A stretch of DNA of 35,858 nt from an uncultured Prevotella sp. (GTDB taxonomy: Bacteria; Bacteroidota; Bacteroidia; Bacteroidales; Bacteroidaceae), in contig CALUGU010000020.1 in the NCBI GenBank assembly GCA_944320255.1, forward strand, positions 1-35,858. The letters run 5' to 3'. The notes beneath the pieces are model-generated. The model saw only the letters and a program-made list of their open reading frames with translations, had not been told where the DNA came from and did no database searches. Below, piece by piece: positions 31,061 to 35,858 of the stretch (positions within the stretch are counted from its first letter, which is position 1; each line of letters opens with the position of its first letter). The position numbers were made by a program, and so were the translations under genes.

Positions 31061-33925
31061 TTAAATTCCGCACAGGTTGCGGTACGGACAAGTTGCGCAG
31101 ATGCTCTTGTCCGTCGTTGGAGTGAATGGCTTTTTAAGTTCAAAAATATCATTCAGGACGCCGGTGAGGCTTGCCGTGAACTCCTCTGCGTATTCTGCAA
31201 TGTCCTTGACTTTGTTTTTGCCGATAGATATTGTCGGGTCGTAATTGTCGCCTTGGGTGTGTTGTATGAACATCAACGCCGGACTTACGGGCAGCAGATC
31301 GTGGTTGTAATTCCTGTCGCCGCTTATCGCCGTGGCGTAAAGCATTGCCTGTAGGGCATAGTCCGTATGCTTGTCGTCGTCAATGGGGTAGGTGAACAAG
31401 TCCTCAAGGGCATTGATGTTTTTCTTTGGAGGACGCCCGGTCTTATAGTCGATTACCCTTATCCGCCATCCGCCGAGTTCCTTGTCGAAGATTTGGTCGA
31501 GCCGGTCGATGCGGCCGCCAATTTTGATTGTGCGTTCGCCGGAACTTGTGTTAATCTTCAATGGCTTGTAGACCGACGACTCAACGTCGTTTATCTTCAA
31601 CGGTGCCAGCTCTTTGTCAATCTCAAGCAGGCGTCGGATGTATTTTATTATCACCTCCCTGTTGATAAGTTGCAGCCCGTTGTAATCAATCCTTCTACCG
31701 CCGCCTTTCTTGTTGAACAGTGTCTCGCTGAAGGCTTCGTCCACGATTCTCCCAACCAGTTCGTCGTGTTCAAGCGCGTAAGCGATGTCGCCGCTTGTCA
31801 CGGTTCCGTCCTTGTGTCTTAATGTTGAGTAAAGATTTTCGGATGCGAGATGGAACACGTTGCCGAAAATCCTGCTGCTCATTTCCTCCAGTTCGTCTTC
31901 TTCAGGTTCCCTTATCAGGGCGATGTTATTATAGTAAAATTGTAATTGGCAACGCATATAGCGGTTGATTGACGTCGGGGATATGCTGTTTATCGCATTC
32001 AACGCTTCTGCTATTTTTCCGTTTTTACTGATTTCAGTGGCGTTTATGTATGCTTGTTTGAGCTTTGACTGCAACGACACACGCTTGATGTTGAAACCGC
32101 TTTCGGTCAAGAGCTGCACCATAAAGCGGCTCATTTCTCCCGTTTGGCCGTTTTCTGTAGAGTTGTTGTAAGCTATAGTTACGTCTGTGGCTCTTTGAAG
32201 AAGGTTGTAAAAATAATACGCATAGACGGCCACCTTGTTGTCGATTGTGGTTAAGCCGTGCGCTTTGCGTATGGAATAAGGTATGAACGAAGAGTCGTTG
32301 ACGCCCTTGGGCATGTTCCCCTCGTTGCATGACAGCAGCAGAACGTTGTCAAAATCGATGTTCCTTGTTTCCAGTATGCCCATTATCTGCACACCTTCCA
32401 CAGGTTCGCCGTGGAACGGGATTGACGTGGCCCTGATCAGTTGCGTCACGAGTCGCAGCATTGTGATGTCGTCAACGCAAAGGTCTCCTGACTTTACAAG
32501 CTCGTTAAGCCTGTTGCACAGTGTGAACATTCTGAACAACGCTTCCTGCGATAGTGGGTCTTGTTCGTGTTGTCCAAAGTTCGGCGCGATTATTTTCAGT
32601 ATCTCCATTAGCCATTGTGTCAGCGTCTTGTCGTTATGTATTCCGCAAAACAGCGTGGCCAAGTTCGCGTCAGCCGATAGCTCCTGTGGCGTTGGGTGGT
32701 ATATCCTTTCGGTTTTCAATTTGCCGGCAAGCGACGCGCACTTGTCTGAAATGTATTTTGCATAGGGGTGTGACAGGATTTGCAGCACGCTTTTCGCGGT
32801 GAACGTACCGTTTGCCGGTGAGTATCCGTTGATTTTCAGGTCGAAAAGTTGTAAGACTAACGACGTGATTGCTGTTTGGAACAGCGGATAACCCGTGGTG
32901 ATGTTAAGGCTTTCAACTTCGTCAGGTATGTTGTGGATGACTGTAGGCAGCAGTGATTCGTCGCACAAGATTATAGCCGTGTTGCGTCCTTTCTTGTATC
33001 TGTCGTTTTCTTTCAGCCAGTCGTTAATGTACCTTGCCTGTATGTTTTCAGTCGTGGCGTTTATGTAAGTGATGTTTTTCTTCCTCCTGAAGTTGTCGTA
33101 AATGTCTTTGTCTGACGTGTCAAGCTCGTTGGGGAACGCTTTTAGGAATTGTGAAATGTAATGTCCCGCCTCGTTTATGTTTGTATGTCCGGGCATGTAA
33201 TAATTGTCGAAATCCCAGTAAAAGCCGGCTTTCCCGCTTTTCTCCAAAGTGGTGAATAGTTCTTGTTCCACTTTTTGTATCACGTTGAAGCCAACGAAAA
33301 GATACTTGTCGTAATGGAAGTCTATCACTTTGCCTGACACCACCTCCCTGTACAACATCCCCTCGTAAGCTATGCCTTGGCTGAGCAGGCGTTCCTTGAA
33401 GTTTGTGTAAATGTCGTCCATGTGGCACCATAACCTCAAGAAACGTTTTTTTAGTTCGGTGTTGTCTTCCGCCGTAAAATTGCTGAAAAAGCGTTTTAAC
33501 ACCTTTTTCTGTTCTTCGTTAAGATAGGATATGTCGTCAAGCTCGTGTATGTCTTTTACGTTGCTGAACACTTTTGACGCGTCGGCCATGTTTTTGTCGA
33601 TGTCGTCGAAGTCGGCGATTAGCAGCTGTCCCCATCCGAAAAAGTGGTCGAGCGTCTCGTCTATGCCTGTGCATTCGGTGAAACTCTTGTGCAGGTCGCA
33701 TATCAGTTTCACCGGGTCGCCTACGGTCAGGTTGGAGTGACGGCGGAATAATTCGCTGATGGTGATGTACGCCGGAGACCAAATTGTCTTTCCTGCGGCC
33801 TTTGCCAGATATTCGTTCATGAACAACGAGGCACGCTTATTCGGGAACACCACGGCTATTTGAGACAAGTCAGTGCCGTATTTGCCAAGAATGTCCTGGG
33901 CCACGTATTCTAAAAACTTTTTCAT
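31061..33925 (-). CDS. AddB-like PD-(D/E)XK nuclease
   Basis: A 954-residue protein resembling the AddB chain of AddAB/RexAB double-strand-break resection enzymes. The C-terminal nuclease domain has GGRIDRLD (803-810, Asp807) and VIDYKTG (824-830, Asp826 and Lys828). Four cysteines, Cys659, then Cys943, Cys946 and Cys952 (CATCPYRNLC), match the spaced iron-sulfur cluster of AddB-type nucleases. The N-terminus (FPNKRASLF where a helicase would have a P-loop) fits an inactive UvrD-like fold. No partner helicase of AddA type lies beside it in this window. It follows the DUF5103 gene by about 106 bases on the same strand. Confidence 0.88.
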   Translation of the reverse strand: MKKFLEYVAQDILGKYGTDLSQIAVVFPNKRASLFMNEYLAKAAGKTIWSPAYITISELFRRHSNLTVGDPVKLICDLHKSFTECTGIDETLDHFFGWGQLLIADFDDIDKNMADASKVFSNVKDIHELDDISYLNEEQKKVLKRFFSNFTAEDNTELKKRFLRLWCHMDDIYTNFKERLLSQGIAYEGMLYREVVSGKVIDFHYDKYLFVGFNVIQKVEQELFTTLEKSGKAGFYWDFDNYYMPGHTNINEAGHYISQFLKAFPNELDTSDKDIYDNFRRKKNITYINATTENIQARYINDWLKENDRYKKGRNTAIILCDESLLPTVIHNIPDEVESLNITTGYPLFQTAITSLVLQLFDLKINGYSPANGTFTAKSVLQILSHPYAKYISDKCASLAGKLKTERIYHPTPQELSADANLATLFCGIHNDKTLTQWLMEILKIIAPNFGQHEQDPLSQEALFRMFTLCNRLNELVKSGDLCVDDITMLRLVTQLIRATSIPFHGEPVEGVQIMGILETRNIDFDNVLLLSCNEGNMPKGVNDSSFIPYSIRKAHGLTTIDNKVAVYAYYFYNLLQRATDVTIAYNNSTENGQTGEMSRFMVQLLTESGFNIKRVSLQSKLKQAYINATEISKNGKIAEALNAINSISPTSINRYMRCQLQFYYNNIALIREPEEDELEEMSSRIFGNVFHLASENLYSTLRHKDGTVTSGDIAYALEHDELVGRIVDEAFSETLFNKKGGGRRIDYNGLQLINREVIIKYIRRLLEIDKELAPLKINDVESSVYKPLKINTSSGERTIKIGGRIDRLDQIFDKELGGWRIRVIDYKTGRPPKKNINALEDLFTYPIDDDKHTDYALQAMLYATAISGDRNYNHDLLPVSPALMFIQHTQGDNYDPTISIGKNKVKDIAEYAEEFTASLTGVLNDIFELKKPFTPTTDKSICATCPYRNLCGI

Positions 33926-34031
33926 TTTCCTTGTTTGTTTTTGTTATTTTCGGCGTCAACGCTTAGTCTGCCGCCACTGCCGGGCGCGCTCGTTGTTGGC
34001 GGCGTTTCCGCTTTTGTCTTGCTTTGCGCGC

Positions 34032-35285
34032 TTATTTATATTGTACCTGCTGGTAGCCGACGAGCCTGTCGGTGCGTCCGCCCCTTTCCTTATAATATAC
34101 TAATGCCTGGTATTTGTTCTCAGTTTGGAAGAAACTGCCTTCCGACGGCACCACTTGGCTTACGCCTTGCCCGTCAAGCATTACGAACTGGTAAGAATAA
34201 TACCCCTGTTTTTGTAATATCTTTGCCGTGTAGCATTTGTGTTCGGCGTCATATTCCATCCTGTACTCGTTGGTGAACTGGTCGTTTGTCCATGCTCCGT
34301 TTACGTACACTTCGCCGTCAAGTTTTTCAGGAACACGTAACACATAATTCACATAAACATATTCTGACGAGATGTCGTTTTCTACATTGTCGCTGTTCCT
34401 GATGTAAAACGCGCCGTTGGCGTCTTCGTCATACACATAGTTCAGGCGTGGCTCGCACGGGTAGGGATACACCTGGTAGTCCGTTCCGTCCCAGACAATG
34501 CGGTCTATGCCCATTGTCGGATGCGTCACGTCAAGGATTTCATACTTGTGGTATTCATTCCCGGCTTGGAATATCAGCTCCCTGTTATGGTCCCATTTCA
34601 GGCCGTCGCCCGTTATGTATTGCGGCTTGGCGTTTATCTTGGCGTTGTCCCACCTCCTGTTTTGCATCACCACCGTTTTAATCTGCGATGACGGGTCGGT
34701 CACGTTTACGCCGCCGTAGTTTACGGTCATCGTCACTTGCTGGTGTGATTTGTTTATGTCCACGTCCGTGTTTGTGGTCACTCCGAGTTGCACGCCCATC
34801 AGCGGTTCAACAACCATGAAGCACGCCGTGAATACAGGCCGGTTGCCGTCGTTTTCGTCAAAGACGGTCAGCTTGTAGTTGCCGCTCATCTTCAGGCTGC
34901 ACTGTTTGTTGGGGATTGTCAGTTTGTAGTGGGTGTACAGGATGTTTGTGTTTATCGATTCCTCGTTGTAGTCAATGGTGTTGCCTTCCTGGAAACCGTT
35001 GATGAAATCACTTGGGAACAATCCTTCAGAGACGGTCCAGTCAGCTTCGCAATGTTCTATCTTGTAAGTATAACGATGGTATGCGTGCGTGAAATCGTCA
35101 AAACTTATGTTTATCCTGTCATTAGGGCTGTGGCTGTTGAGCTTGATGATAGGCAGCGACATCCAGTTTTGCCCGGCCACGACTTGCAGCGAAGCTATGT
35201 TGTTGTCGTATATTTCGTTCTTCTGGGCCTTTGCTTGGCAGAAGGATGTCGATAAGATGATAACGCCGAGTAGTAATTTTTTCAT
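34032..35285 (-). CDS. DUF5103 protein, type IX secretion Plug-like
   Basis: A 417-residue exported protein. The signal peptide is MKKLLLGVIILSTSFCQAKA. The start at 35285 gives this signal; an upstream in-frame ATG at 35390 would add 35 non-signal residues. The body is beta-rich with recognisable DUF5103 patterns: LNSHSPNDRINISFDDF, the EHCEADW stretch, and QGYYSYQFVMLDG near the end. DUF5103 corresponds to Plug of the type IX secretion system, which seals the SprA translocon on the periplasmic side after substrate release in Flavobacterium. Many Bacteroidales carry this protein; whether a full secretion system exists here cannot be seen. Confidence 0.85.
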   Translation of the reverse strand: MKKLLLGVIILSTSFCQAKAQKNEIYDNNIASLQVVAGQNWMSLPIIKLNSHSPNDRINISFDDFTHAYHRYTYKIEHCEADWTVSEGLFPSDFINGFQEGNTIDYNEESINTNILYTHYKLTIPNKQCSLKMSGNYKLTVFDENDGNRPVFTACFMVVEPLMGVQLGVTTNTDVDINKSHQQVTMTVNYGGVNVTDPSSQIKTVVMQNRRWDNAKINAKPQYITGDGLKWDHNRELIFQAGNEYHKYEILDVTHPTMGIDRIVWDGTDYQVYPYPCEPRLNYVYDEDANGAFYIRNSDNVENDISSEYVYVNYVLRVPEKLDGEVYVNGAWTNDQFTNEYRMEYDAEHKCYTAKILQKQGYYSYQFVMLDGQGVSQVVPSEGSFFQTENKYQALVYYKERGGRTDRLVGYQQVQYK

Positions 35286-35812
35286 GTGCCGTTTTGTTTT
35301 TATTAGCTGTTTATAATGAAATGTCATTCCGTTACGCCGTTTTTGAGAAGCGATATTCCGTGCCAGGAGCAGGGACATTGTTGGAAACACGACCTGTTAT
35401 GCATGTGAAACAGCTTCAGACTGAGCGCAAGGCAATGATTAAGGATACGACGACCGTATATAATAATCTTCATATCTGTTAATTTGTGACAGCCTATTAA
35501 ATAACGCCTTTTCCCCTTATTTATTATATGTATGATTTTATAGTGTCAACACCCTGTTTCCGATTAGCCGTTAATTGCGTTGCCGTTTGCGGTGAGTTGC
35601 GCTGCGATTTGCGGCAAACGGCGTCGCGATTAGCCGTGAGTTGCGTGGCGTCCCGTTCTTGCGCGTTCCGCGGCTGTTTGCCTTGCCCTCCGCCGGCGGC
35701 ATTTTCCCCGCCGTTGCCATGCCGTGTTTATTATATAATAATGTGTCAGGCTGCCGTATTTGTGAACGAATGTTAAAACGTTGTTTGTTTTGCGATTTTC
35801 TTGTGGTAATAT
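35286..35812. other. Gene-free right end with repeats
   Basis: No convincing gene. A GC-rich cluster (about 35560-35670) has the unit GATTAGCCGT...TTGCGT repeated about three times; GCCGTTTGC pairs with GCAAACGGC nearby. A 14-base AT palindrome TTATTATATAATAA lies at 35728-35741. Confidence 0.55.
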
Positions 35813-35843
35813 TTTGCGGTTAAGTGTAAAGTGCGTACTTTTG
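35813..35843 (+). promoter_or_regulatory. Promoter firing off the right edge
   Basis: TTTG at 35813-35816 and TACTTTTG at 35836-35843 are 19 bases apart, close to the Bacteroidota consensus. The transcript would begin near 35850, so its gene is beyond this window. Confidence 0.75.
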
Positions 35844-35858
35844 CATCCGCTTTTCAGG

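Overview
The window looks like chromosomal DNA of a Bacteroidota member, most likely order Bacteroidales and possibly a Prevotella relative. Evidence: repeated TTTG-N19/20-TAnnTTTG promoters, mostly no Shine-Dalgarno sequences, the Bacteroidota-typical block rpmB-rpmG-DUF4295-ftsY-rimO, a DUF5103 (type IX secretion Plug) protein, a GldB-type lipoprotein, and many short palindromic or tandem intergenic repeats. I ran no database search; all names rest on motifs, length and gene order.

Layout. 0.1-2.2 kb: two adjacent DNA methyltransferases, an amino-methyltransferase and a C5-cytosine enzyme with an N-terminal helix-turn-helix; probably the right end of an accessory island. 2.3-4.5 kb: rplU-rpmA and serS. 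4.6-8.1 kb: a tightly packed operon of an NfnAB/SudBA-like flavoprotein fusion, a DUF486 membrane protein and a TtcA-like PP-loop enzyme. 8.2-11.0 kb, minus strand: pyrB-pyrI-glyA. 11.2-13.5 kb: a class A penicillin-binding protein. 13.8-15.2 kb, minus: a double-GNAT fusion and a small membrane protein. 15.6-17.8 kb: a DMP19-family acidic protein, smpB and a HAD hydrolase. 17.8-20.3 kb: map-tsaD-pncC. 20.4-25.1 kb: rpmB-rpmG-DUF4295, then ftsY-rimO-HU and a protein combining an HU-like domain, an acidic linker, one membrane segment and a LysM domain. 25.2-27.1 kb, minus: a DUF4861 secreted protein and a VapBC-like toxin-antitoxin pair whose 55-residue antitoxin is easily missed. 28.0-31.0 kb: a GldB-like lipoprotein, a parallel beta-helix lipoprotein and cdd. 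31.1-35.3 kb, minus: an AddB-like PD-(D/E)XK nuclease and the DUF5103 Plug-like protein. The window ends in repeats and a strong promoter firing off the right edge.

Most genes are core housekeeping: translation, secretion targeting, pyrimidine and one-carbon metabolism, cell wall. The points most worth a second look are: (1) the HU/transmembrane/LysM protein, which could physically link nucleoid DNA to peptidoglycan; (2) a family of three ~155-bp palindromic intergenic elements in which the central core is inverted relative to its outer arms in one copy; (3) a 20-bp identical leader repeat shared by serS and the Nfn-like operon; (4) the methyltransferase pair; (5) a perfect AGGAGG before rpmA in a lineage that rarely uses such sites. 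Nothing here proves a wholly new defence or mobile system.
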